A stretch of DNA of 11,362 nt from contig CACZQA010000315.1 of NCBI GenBank assembly GCA_902783175.1, forward strand, positions 1 to 11,362, given 5' to 3'. The position numbers were made by a program, and so were the translations under genes. The DNA is from an uncultured Coriobacteriaceae bacterium (GTDB lineage Bacteria; Actinomycetota; Coriobacteriia; Coriobacteriales; QAMH01). Positions 1 to 6,570 of this stretch are shown in pieces; the stretch's first letter is position 1; each line of letters begins with the position of its first letter. A model generated the notes under the pieces. It had not been told where the DNA came from. It did no database searches and was given only the letters and a program-made list of their open reading frames with translations.

Positions 1-83
1 CGGGTGAGCGTCTCTACGAGATGTGGGGGACGGGCCCGACGGAGTTCGAGCATCCCGGCGACGAGCTCTACCACGAGGACTAG
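1..83 (+). CDS. C-terminal end of an unidentified protein (partial)
   Basis: An open frame enters from the left edge (first full codon at base 3) and ends at TAG 81-83. The last 26 residues are rich in acidic and aromatic residues and end in GDELYHED. I recognise no family from so short a tail. It points toward the minus-strand iron-sulfur gene ending at 277, so the two are convergent, and the 193-bp gap between them holds a repeat array. Only 26 codons are visible, so that this frame is coding is inferred from its protein-like composition and the stop placed just before the repeats. Confidence 0.5.
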   Translation, partial: GERLYEMWGTGPTEFEHPGDELYHED

Positions 84-110
84 GGCCTAAGCCTTCACGG
101 AGCTCAAGCC

Positions 111-270
111 TGCACGAAAACCGTGGCACTGCCACACATCCCACGTTTTTTGCGCGAGAAACGTGGCAGTGCCACAACTTTGGCGCATGCTGCGCGGGAA
201 CCGTGGCAGTGCCACACATCCCACGTCAACTGCGCGAGAAACGTGGCAGTGCCACACATCCCACGCGAGG
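111..270. repeat. Tandem array of four 40-bp palindromic repeat units
   Basis: Units start at 111, 151, 191 and 231, an exact 40-bp period. Each opens with TGCGCGAGAA or a close variant, then one variable base, then C and the palindrome GTGGCA(C/G)TGCCAC (123-135, 163-175, 203-215, 243-255). Units 1, 3 and 4 continue with ACATCCCACG; unit 2 diverges after the palindrome into a tail where GCGCA (183-187) pairs with TGCGC (191-195) across the junction with unit 3. The 5' CGTGG can also pair with the distal CCACG, giving nested alternative hairpins. The array sits between the 3' ends of two convergent genes. A fifth unit at 11229 shows that the family is dispersed. REP/BIME-like elements, a bidirectional terminator or a protein-binding array are all possible. 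Confidence 0.92.
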
Positions 271-276
271 GCGCTG

Positions 277-990
277 CTACTTGCAGTCGTCGCAGAGGAA
301 GCGCACGTCCTCGCCGTTCTCATGAGCGCGGTGCACGACCTCGGCGGCGGTGCCAATCGCCTTTCCGCAGCTTTCGCAATAGGCGATGGTGAAGTTGCGG
401 TTCCAGATGCTCCGCACGTACTCGTCCTCTTCGTAGGGGATCGCATCGACCGGGCACACGCGCGCGCAGTTGAGGCAGCCGATGCACGGTTTGGGCGCCA
501 TGTCGAACGGCGGTGCCACCTGCTTTTCCGTCCCGTTGTTGATCATGCTGATGGCGCTCGCGCCGAGCGTGTCGCATGCCTGTACGCACAGGCCGCATGC
601 GATGCACTTCTCGCCGTCGACGGTCACGAACCCCTCGATGCTCGGGTCCCCGAGCGCATCGTTCATCTGCGCGATCGCATCCGACTGCGGAGCGCGCGCG
701 TGCAGGAGCGCGAGCAGCATGGCACGGTCGTTCTTCACGCGCTCGGTGCTCGTTCGCACCTCGCATTCGCGGAGCACGGGATAGACGCACGACGTGACGA
801 TGCGCGTGCGCCCGCCTTCCGAAATCTCGACGATGCACAGACGACAGCTCGCCCGGTGCTCGGGAATCTCGTCGTTTCTGCACATGGTCGGGATGAAGAT
901 GCCGTTGCGCTTGGCAATGTCGTACAGGTACTCGCCGCGCTCGCAGGTGCACGGCTTGCCGTCGATGGTGATCGTCAGCTCCTCGCTCAT
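277..990 (-). CDS. HoxU/NuoG-N-like iron-sulfur subunit of an NAD(P)H oxidoreductase
   Basis: 237 aa, probable electron-transfer subunit of a soluble diaphorase, close in length to HoxU. An N-terminal plant-type [2Fe-2S] domain has Cys 37, 49, 52 and 68. Two [4Fe-4S] motifs follow: CIACGLCVQAC (129-139) and CIGCLNCARVC (169-179). The histidine-ligated [4Fe-4S] motif found between these domains in NuoG, HoxU and HydA is missing: residues 69-128 contain only one Cys (76). The C-terminus carries an extra CESC (205-208) and CDDC (233-236) pair, resembling a zinc knuckle or rubredoxin-type site. The ATG at 988-990 overlaps the upstream stop as ATGA and has a near-perfect Shine-Dalgarno AAGGAGGTG at 995-1003, which argues against longer starts. 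It is translationally coupled to the NuoEF-like gene and should receive electrons from its FMN. No H-cluster or molybdopterin domain is present, so the final partner is unknown. Confidence 0.9.
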   Translation of the reverse strand: MSEELTITIDGKPCTCERGEYLYDIAKRNGIFIPTMCRNDEIPEHRASCRLCIVEISEGGRTRIVTSCVYPVLRECEVRTSTERVKNDRAMLLALLHARAPQSDAIAQMNDALGDPSIEGFVTVDGEKCIACGLCVQACDTLGASAISMINNGTEKQVAPPFDMAPKPCIGCLNCARVCPVDAIPYEEDEYVRSIWNRNFTIAYCESCGKAIGTAAEVVHRAHENGEDVRFLCDDCK

Positions 991-2861
991 GCGGCACCTC
1001 CTTCGGACAGCGCGTCGCAGCGGCACACGCCCGCACGGCAATGGTGGTCGCGTACGTGCTCTTCCCATTCGTCTCGGAAGCTTCGCATGCTCGAGAGCAC
1101 GGGGTTCGCGGCACTTTGGCCGAGTGCGCACAGCGCCGTGTCAGTCATGACGTCGCCGAGCCGCTCGAGCATCTCGAGGTCGCCCGCGCGCCCCTGGCCG
1201 TCGCAGATGCGCTTTAGAATCGCGCTCATCTGGCGCAGGCCCTCGCGGCACGGCGTGCACTTGCCGCACGACTGCGCGCACAGAAAATCGATGTGGTAGC
1301 GGGCCATTTCGACCATGCAGTCGCGCTCGTCGAGCACGACCATGCCGCCCGAGCCCATCTGCACGCCCTGCTGAGCCAGCTCGTCGAAGCCGATGGGGGT
1401 GTCGAGCAGCTTTTCGGGGATTACGCTGTCGGAAGGCCCACCGGGGAGCAGCGCCTTGAAGCTGTGGCCGCGCGCCACGCCACCACCCATGTCGAAGACG
1501 AGCTGGCGCAGGGTCGTCCCGAATGGAATCTCCAAGATGCCCTGGTTGGCGGCGCGCCCCGTGAGGAAGAACACCTTCGTGCCCGTTGAGCCTGTGGTCC
1601 CGATGGCGCGGAAGGCCGCGGCGCCCTCGCGGAAGATCCAGGGGATGGCGGCGAGCGTCTCGGCATTGTTGAGGATGGTAGGCTGGTCGAACAGGCCGTG
1701 CTGTGTGCTGTGGACGGTGTAGCTCGCGCGCGCCTCGGGCAGCTTGCCCGCCATGGACGACATGAGCGCCGTCGTCTCGCCGCAGATGTACTGCCCGCCG
1801 CTGCGCACGATGCGCAGGTACAGCTTGTGGCCCGACCCCATGACGGAATCTCCCAGGATGCCCGCTTCGAGTGCGGCGTCGATTGCGGCCTGCAGGCGCT
1901 CGCGCGCCTTGCCGTAGCCGCTGCGAACGTACAGGAAGCCCTCCTCGGCGCCGATGGCGAGCGCGCCGATGGCCATGCCCTCGATGATCGCGTGCGGGCA
2001 GCCCTCCATGATGGGGCCGTCCACGTAGACGCCGGGGTCTCCTTCGGTGCCGTTGCAGATGAGGTACTTGGGCTCGGCGGGCTCGTTCAGGCAGTTGCGC
2101 CACTTGGTCCCAGTCGGAAAGCCCGCGCCGCCCTTGCCGCGTATGCCGCTTTGCTCCACCTCCGCGACGATTGCCTCCGGCGTCATCGAAAGCGCGCGGC
2201 AAAGGCCCTCGTAGCCGCCGTGCGCACGGTATTCCTCGACGCTGACCGGGTCTTTCGCATCGAGCCCCGCCAACACGACGCGCTGCTGCATCGTGTTGAA
2301 CGCGGCGTGCGCATCGAAGTGCTCGCGCGCCTTGTACAGCGGCCGCTCGCCGTAGGCGCCGGGGGTCGAGGCGATGATGTCCTCGGGGTCTTCGCCGTCT
2401 TCGTAGCGCTCGAGCACGCGCGTGGCGCCCTCGGGGGTCAGTGCGGTGAAGTACGCATCGTCGATCTTCATGGACGGGCCGAAGGCGCAGGTCCCCAGGC
2501 ATTTCTCTTCCCGCAGGGTGAACGAGCCGTCCTGGCTCGTCTCGCCGAGCTTGATGCCGAGCGCCGCTTCTGCCGCGCGCCTGATCTGGCTCTTTCCGCG
2601 CAGATGGCAGGTGGTGCCGCTGCAGACCGTCACGACATGGCCTGACTGCTTCTTGGTGGAGAGCACCTTCAAAAACGTCGTGATGGCGTAGAGGTCGGCA
2701 GCGGGGCAGCCGAGGTAGTCCGCCAGGTCTTCGGTCGCCTGTGCTGGAACGTAGCCAAAAGCGTCCTGCAGGTCGAGCAGGACGGGGAGCGCGTAGCGCT
2801 GCTCGGGCGGGTAGGCCTCGAGGTACTCCTTGTAGCGCGATTCTTTGGTGTCGGGTGTCAC
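987..2861 (-). CDS. NuoE-NuoF fusion, HoxF/HydBC-like flavin diaphorase subunit
   Basis: 624 aa. It probably oxidises or reduces NAD(P)H at FMN and passes electrons through Fe-S clusters. Residues 1-160 are a NuoE/HydC thioredoxin-like domain with [2Fe-2S] ligands C80, C85, C121 and C125. Residues about 185-605 are NuoF/HydB-like, with the nucleotide loop RGKGGAGFPTG (241-251) and the cluster motif CGKCTPC (532-538) plus C578. The tail has H602, C608 and C613 in an HxxxxxCRAGVC pattern, similar to the Cys/His region of bifurcating HydB, but the C-terminal ferredoxin domain of HydB is absent. Several FMN/NAD-site motifs depart from consensus: NGTEGDPG replaces NADExEPG-type sequences and GETTAL replaces GEETAL. 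I chose GTG 2859-2861 because GGAAGGG sits just upstream and a -10-like box lies at 2892-2897; an in-frame ATG at 2925-2927 would add 22 residues of little similarity. The gene is first in a two-gene operon. Confidence 0.92.
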   Translation of the reverse strand: MTPDTKESRYKEYLEAYPPEQRYALPVLLDLQDAFGYVPAQATEDLADYLGCPAADLYAITTFLKVLSTKKQSGHVVTVCSGTTCHLRGKSQIRRAAEAALGIKLGETSQDGSFTLREEKCLGTCAFGPSMKIDDAYFTALTPEGATRVLERYEDGEDPEDIIASTPGAYGERPLYKAREHFDAHAAFNTMQQRVVLAGLDAKDPVSVEEYRAHGGYEGLCRALSMTPEAIVAEVEQSGIRGKGGAGFPTGTKWRNCLNEPAEPKYLICNGTEGDPGVYVDGPIMEGCPHAIIEGMAIGALAIGAEEGFLYVRSGYGKARERLQAAIDAALEAGILGDSVMGSGHKLYLRIVRSGGQYICGETTALMSSMAGKLPEARASYTVHSTQHGLFDQPTILNNAETLAAIPWIFREGAAAFRAIGTTGSTGTKVFFLTGRAANQGILEIPFGTTLRQLVFDMGGGVARGHSFKALLPGGPSDSVIPEKLLDTPIGFDELAQQGVQMGSGGMVVLDERDCMVEMARYHIDFLCAQSCGKCTPCREGLRQMSAILKRICDGQGRAGDLEMLERLGDVMTDTALCALGQSAANPVLSSMRSFRDEWEEHVRDHHCRAGVCRCDALSEGGAA

Positions 2862-2884
2862 GTCAGTCCCTTCCGAAAGACAAC

Positions 2885-2903
2885 TACGCGTATGATACCC
2901 CGT
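2885..2903 (-). promoter_or_regulatory. Putative promoter of the NuoEF-like operon
   Basis: On the minus strand ACGGGGTATCAT (2903-2892) contains the -10-like hexamer TATCAT, giving an expected start near 2885 and a leader of about 24 nt to the GTG at 2861. I see no good -35 at 16-18 bp, so an activator may be needed. The same 12-mer, with one difference, faces the other way at 3008-3019 before the divergent operon. Confidence 0.4.
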
Positions 2904-3007
2904 CTTCTGGTAACGCACGCCCGCCAATGACGTGCGCGGGCAGGTGGATGGGGGTGCAAGCAGGCGGTGACCGACGTTATCTAATAGTGACGTGCCGCTT
3001 GGTAAAA

Positions 3008-3026
3008 ACGGGTTATCATGGTCGAA
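3008..3026 (+). promoter_or_regulatory. Putative promoter of the ferredoxin-DUF169 operon
   Basis: ACGGGTTATCAT (3008-3019) contains the -10-like TATCAT at 3014-3019; transcription would start near 3026. No consensus -35 lies at the usual spacing. TGACGTGC (2988-2995) covers the -35 region and recurs at 2928-2935. The 12-mer is the outward-facing partner of the box at 2892-2903, suggesting that the two operons share control. Confidence 0.4.
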
Positions 3027-3038
3027 AACCGTAAGGAG

Positions 3039-3059
3039 CGGGCGCCACGCGCCCGTTTT
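3039..3059 (+). terminator. Terminator-like hairpin in the leader of the DUF169 operon (possible attenuator)
   Basis: A perfect 7-bp GC stem pairs CGGGCGC (3039-3045) with GCGCCCG (3049-3055) around the loop CAC and is followed at once by TTTT. It lies downstream of the putative -10 and 20 bases before the ATG at 3080, with no upstream plus-strand gene in the window to terminate. It may attenuate the operon; read-through from farther left is the other possibility. Confidence 0.5.
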
Positions 3060-3079
3060 GTCTGGAAGGAGCAGCGACG

Positions 3080-4060
3080 ATGGCTGCCGAGTTCGACTTT
3101 ATCCACGACGCCGACCGCTGCGTAGGCTGCGGCCTGTGCGTCGCCTTCTGCCCGCAGTACTGCCTCGAGGTGGGGGAGGGCGGCATGCCCGTCGCCACCC
3201 ACATGGAGACCTGCGTTGGCTGCACGACCTGCTCGGGCCAGTGCCCCCAGCGAGCGATCACCATTCAGGCGCGTTCGAGCGCGGCTGAGTACGACCCGTA
3301 CAAGGACGAGCCGCGTGCCGAGCCCATCTCCAAGGAGGAGCAGGCAAAGTACGCCGAGTGGGAAAAGATCATCATGGACGCGCTCGACCTGCGCTGGCAC
3401 CCCGTCGCGGTGGGCATAATCGACAAAGACGAGCTGCTGCCCGATGTGCCCTTCCCCAAGGAGAAGCTGCGCTACTGCCAGAGCATGAACGCCGCGCGCC
3501 GCGGCGCATCCATCCTCATGCCGCCGCACTGCCATTCCTGTCCGGACGGCACGTCGATCTTCGGCATGACGGGCGTACCCGAAAAGCTCGCCACGGGAGA
3601 GATCTACGTCTTGTTCCACAAGGTCGTCGACGCCGAGGCAGCCGCGAAGATGGTGGCGGAGCGTCCCACGCTGCCACCCAAGTCCAAACGCGCGACGCTC
3701 GTGCAGCCGCTCGGCAAGACCGTGCGCCATCCCGAGGTGGTCGTCTTCACGGGCACGCCCGAGCAGATGATGTGGCTGTCGATGTCCATGAGCTACTTCG
3801 ACGGGCACCGTCACGACTTCCACGCGTCGGGCTTCAACGCGCAGTGCGTCGAGGCCACGCTGCTGCCCATGATGAACGACGAGCCCAACATCTCGTTCGG
3901 CTGCTACGGCGGGCGCGCGTCGAGCGACATCGGCGAGGACATGATGTACATGGGCGTGCCGCTCAACCGCCTGGAGACCATCGTGAAGGGTTGCCAGGAG
4001 CTGGCAAAGCGCGCCATCCCGCAATCGCGCATGAAGATCTACGTGCCGCCCATCATGTAG
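3080..4060 (+). CDS. 2x[4Fe-4S] ferredoxin-DUF169 fusion protein
   Basis: 326 aa, no signal peptide or membrane segment, so cytosolic. Residues 8-62 form a bacterial-type ferredoxin with CVGCGLCVAFC (14-24) and CVGCTTCSGQC (45-55). A linker (about 65-95) leads into a DUF169 (COG2043) domain at about 97-318, recognised by the pattern HPVAVGI, RYCQ, a CHSC pair, FGMTG, VVVFTGTPEQMMWL and SFGCYGGR. DUF169 has no established function. Its cysteines here (133, 151, 154, 256, 275) sit in conserved-looking motifs and could bind a further metal or cluster. The start ATG has GGAAGGA at 3064-3070. It opens a three-gene operon with the GNAT-PhnP fusion (45-bp gap) and the CCG protein, and lies divergent from the diaphorase operon. 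An electron-transfer role is inferred from the ferredoxin module; the reaction is unknown. Confidence 0.9.
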   Translation: MAAEFDFIHDADRCVGCGLCVAFCPQYCLEVGEGGMPVATHMETCVGCTTCSGQCPQRAITIQARSSAAEYDPYKDEPRAEPISKEEQAKYAEWEKIIMDALDLRWHPVAVGIIDKDELLPDVPFPKEKLRYCQSMNAARRGASILMPPHCHSCPDGTSIFGMTGVPEKLATGEIYVLFHKVVDAEAAAKMVAERPTLPPKSKRATLVQPLGKTVRHPEVVVFTGTPEQMMWLSMSMSYFDGHRHDFHASGFNAQCVEATLLPMMNDEPNISFGCYGGRASSDIGEDMMYMGVPLNRLETIVKGCQELAKRAIPQSRMKIYVPPIM

Positions 4061-4105
4061 CGCACCTGAACTGCCGGGCGTGAGTCGAGGAAGGACCGAC
4101 CTACC

Positions 4106-5335
4106 GTGATAAAGCCACCGTTTCTGATCCGCGATGCGCAAGAAAGCGACATGCCGACGATCAACTACCTGTTCGCGTCGCAGGACTTCCCGGATGCGCC
4201 GGGACCGGAGGGCATCCGCGTCGCCATCGGCGACGGCAACGTCATGTTCGGCGCGATACGCATCGAGCACGCGCCGGACGGCTCCGACAACATCAACCCC
4301 GTCGTCGTCTTTGGCGTCAAGCAGGGGCTGGGTGTGGGCAAGGCGCTCGTCGTCGACGCGCTCAAGAAGCATCCCGACCTGCGGCTCGTCGCACGCGGGC
4401 ATTCCGTCGGCTTTTACGAGGCGCTCGGGTTCGTGCGCTGCGGCTGGGAGGACATCGACCCCAAGTACCGTACCGACTGCGACATGTGCCCCATGCTCGG
4501 CACCTGCGGGCCCGTCCCGTTCAAGTCGGTTCCCGCCCGCCACGTGCTCACCTTCCTGGGCACGAGCTCGGGCTGCGGCGTCCCGGCGTTTTTCTGCCAC
4601 TGCCCCGCGTGCGAGGAGGCACGCCGCGACCCCTCCAAGCGCCGCGGCTGCACGGGCGTCGTCATCCAGGGCAACGGCACGACGCTCATCGACACACCGC
4701 CCGACGTGCGCCAGGCGCTCATCCGCGAGGGGTTCGACACCATCGACGAGTTCTTCCTCACGCACGCGCACTACGACCATTTGGGCGGTCTGGGCGAGCT
4801 CGAGTACTTCATACGCCTGTGCCGCGAGGGCACACTGCCGTTTCGCGGGAGCAGCCACGCGCTCGCCGAGGCGCTTCAGGAGTTCTCCTACATGGACGAC
4901 TGCTTCGAGCTCGATGCCATCGACGATTACGCCACGCGCTCGTTCGACGGCATGACCATCCAGGCGCTCCCGCTCAACCACTGCCCGGGCGCGTTTGGCT
5001 ACCTCATCACGACGCCCAACGGGCACCGCACGTTCTACGCGCCCGACACCGCCGAGCTCAAGCCCGAGGTCGTCGAGGTCTTGAAGGGAGTCGACACCCT
5101 CATCATGGATGCGACGTTTTGGAAGAACGTCGGCGTCCACAAGACGCACCACACCGTGCACCAGACCGTCGACGAGGGCATCAACCTCCTCGGCGCGGGC
5201 AAGGTCATCTTGCAGCACCTCGCGCCGCACATGTGCGACGAGGGCGTGAACGAGATACACGAGATATACCAGTACGCGGCACAGTTCGGCGGACGCGTCG
5301 CCGTCGCAGAAGATGGGATGAAGGTAGAGCTATGA
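4106..5335 (+). CDS. GNAT acetyltransferase fused to PhnP-like metallo-beta-lactamase hydrolase
   Basis: 409 aa, two domains. Residues 6-138 are a GNAT N-acetyltransferase with the acetyl-CoA loop QGLGVG (73-78) and SVGFYEALGFVRCGW near 100-114; this part ends in an unusual Cys cluster (C125, C128, C134). Residues 146-409 are a PhnP-family metallo-beta-lactamase: the structural zinc motif CHCPAC (164-169), the metal motif HAHYDH (220-225), then H292, D314 and H371. PhnP in E. coli is a cyclic-phosphate phosphodiesterase of the C-P lyase pathway, but no other phn genes are visible, so phosphonate use is not implied. The start is GTG 4106-4108 with GAGGAAGGA at 4087-4095. Its stop overlaps the next start as ATGA, implying coupled translation with the CCG-domain gene. 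Substrates of both domains are unknown. Confidence 0.9.
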   Translation: MIKPPFLIRDAQESDMPTINYLFASQDFPDAPGPEGIRVAIGDGNVMFGAIRIEHAPDGSDNINPVVVFGVKQGLGVGKALVVDALKKHPDLRLVARGHSVGFYEALGFVRCGWEDIDPKYRTDCDMCPMLGTCGPVPFKSVPARHVLTFLGTSSGCGVPAFFCHCPACEEARRDPSKRRGCTGVVIQGNGTTLIDTPPDVRQALIREGFDTIDEFFLTHAHYDHLGGLGELEYFIRLCREGTLPFRGSSHALAEALQEFSYMDDCFELDAIDDYATRSFDGMTIQALPLNHCPGAFGYLITTPNGHRTFYAPDTAELKPEVVEVLKGVDTLIMDATFWKNVGVHKTHHTVHQTVDEGINLLGAGKVILQHLAPHMCDEGVNEIHEIYQYAAQFGGRVAVAEDGMKVEL

Positions 5336-6528
5336 GCGTGATGGAGATTCCTGCCGTCTACAACGAGACTTTGGAGAAGTGCCTGTCGTGCGGCAAGTGC
5401 ATGGGGCGCTGCGAGTCGCTGCAGCGTGCGGGCATGAGCCTGCTCGAGATTGCCAACGGCATGCGCAACGCGCTCGTCCGCTCGTCCGACGAGACCGAGC
5501 TCGCCATGAGCATCATGGCGACCCCGGGGCTCGTGCAGGCCGTGCGCGGCTGCTTCTTCTGCGAGAACTGCATCGTCAAGTGCGAAGCGGACATCAAGGT
5601 GAGCGAGCTCGTCTACGAGAGCCGCAAGGTCTTCCAGAACGACGGGCTGATCGAGCGCTCTGCTTGGACGAGCGTGCAGGTCGACCAGGAATGGGACATC
5701 TTCACGGCGTATCGCGCCATCTACGGCATCGGGTATTCCGACCTCACCCGTCACGTTGCCTCCGAAGGGCACGAACCCGAGACCGACTGCCAAGTCGCGT
5801 TCTTCCCGGGCTGCTCGCTTGCTGCCTACGGCCCCGAGCTGTGTCGCGAGGTCTTCGGCACCATCGAGGAGCTGGGCGGCAAGACCACGATGATCGACGA
5901 GTGCTGCGGGTCCCCGCTCAAGAGCGCGGGCTTTCTGGACCGCGCCGCCGCGCTCGAGCAGCGCATCGTGGACGAGATCGTCACGAGCGGGGCTGCCGAG
6001 GTCGTGTGCGCGTGCCCGGGCTGCCGCAACATGGTCGAGGGCGCCATGGCAAAGCGCGGCCTCGACGTGCGCGCGGTGACGGTCTCGCGCTTTTTGCGCG
6101 AGCATGGCTTTGCCCCGCGGCACGTCGACGGAAAGGTCCGCTTCTTCAAGTCGTGCCAGGACCGCGATGCGAGCTACCTCGACGACACGATGGCGCTCGT
6201 CGACGGGCAGACCTTCCAAGGCGTCATCTGCAACAGCTGCTGCGGCGCGGGCGGCGCGGTGAGCGCGTCGTTCCCCGAGCAGCAGCAGGCCAAGGTCCGC
6301 AGCATCCTCGCGCAGTGCGAGCCGGGCGACACCGTCGTCACGATGTGCCCGACCTGCACGTACACGCAGGTGTTCCAGATGATCAACGACGGCAGGAGCG
6401 ACCTTTCGTGCAAGAACTACCTCGAGCTGCTCTTTAACGCCGACTTCGACTGGAACACGACGTTTGCGCAGCTCGGCGGCATGTGGAGCGGCGAGTACGG
6501 CGCATGGCTTGCGCAAACGTTCGCGTAA
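5332..6528 (+). CDS. HdrD/GlpC-like iron-sulfur protein with two CCG domains
   Basis: 398 aa, soluble. The N-terminus has two [4Fe-4S] motifs: CLSCGKCMGRC (17-27) and CFFCENCIVKC (74-84). Two cysteine-rich CCG domains follow: C161, then C191-C192-G193 and CPGC (228-231); and C275, then C303-C304-G305 and CPTC (339-342). This is the arrangement of HdrD (heterodisulfide reductase), GlpC and the LutA/GlcF families, where CCG sites bind unusual [4Fe-4S] clusters acting on disulfides or pass electrons to partners. There is no HdrE-like cytochrome, GlpA/B dehydrogenase or FAD subunit nearby. The ATG overlaps the preceding stop by 4 bp, ending a tight three-gene operon. Inferred role: terminal electron carrier or thiol/disulfide reductase of the redox locus; its partner is unproven. 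Confidence 0.92.
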   Translation: MSVMEIPAVYNETLEKCLSCGKCMGRCESLQRAGMSLLEIANGMRNALVRSSDETELAMSIMATPGLVQAVRGCFFCENCIVKCEADIKVSELVYESRKVFQNDGLIERSAWTSVQVDQEWDIFTAYRAIYGIGYSDLTRHVASEGHEPETDCQVAFFPGCSLAAYGPELCREVFGTIEELGGKTTMIDECCGSPLKSAGFLDRAAALEQRIVDEIVTSGAAEVVCACPGCRNMVEGAMAKRGLDVRAVTVSRFLREHGFAPRHVDGKVRFFKSCQDRDASYLDDTMALVDGQTFQGVICNSCCGAGGAVSASFPEQQQAKVRSILAQCEPGDTVVTMCPTCTYTQVFQMINDGRSDLSCKNYLELLFNADFDWNTTFAQLGGMWSGEYGAWLAQTFA

Positions 6529-6550
6529 ACGACACATGCGCGCGTCTGGA

Positions 6551-6570
6551 ATCCTGTTAACATTACGCAC
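6551..6570 (+). promoter_or_regulatory. Putative leaderless promoter before the small membrane protein
   Basis: TAACAT (6558-6563) fits the actinobacterial TANNNT -10 pattern and is preceded by TG. Its distance puts the transcription start at or next to the A of ATG 6571. No Shine-Dalgarno sequence is visible in 6529-6570. No clear -35 is seen. Confidence 0.45.

Noticed and set aside
111..270. CRISPR array
   Set aside because: The whole 40-bp period is repeated, not a constant repeat with unique spacers; the unit core is a perfect palindrome; a lone copy lies 11 kb away and no cas gene is near.
163..1299. Plus-strand reading frame of 378 codons
   Set aside because: It begins inside the repeat array and runs antisense through two clearly recognisable Fe-S genes; it has no family features and is a product of high GC content.
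3018..3128. Short upstream reading frame starting at ATG 3018, possible leader peptide
   Set aside because: Its ATG overlaps the putative -10 box and it lacks a ribosome-binding site, so it would not be on the transcript.
2981..5260. Minus-strand reading frame of 759 codons
   Set aside because: Antisense to the ferredoxin-DUF169 and GNAT-PhnP genes, whose motifs are complete; the translation is a low-complexity Ala/Arg/Val/Asp-rich shadow.
4486..5331. Upstream extension of the CCG-domain gene
   Set aside because: The frame stays open by chance through the PhnP gene; the ATGA overlap at 5332 and the start of Fe-S homology just after it fix the real start.
4106..5335. Member of a C-P lyase phosphonate operon
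   Set aside because: Only the PhnP-like domain is similar; no phn transport or lyase genes flank it.
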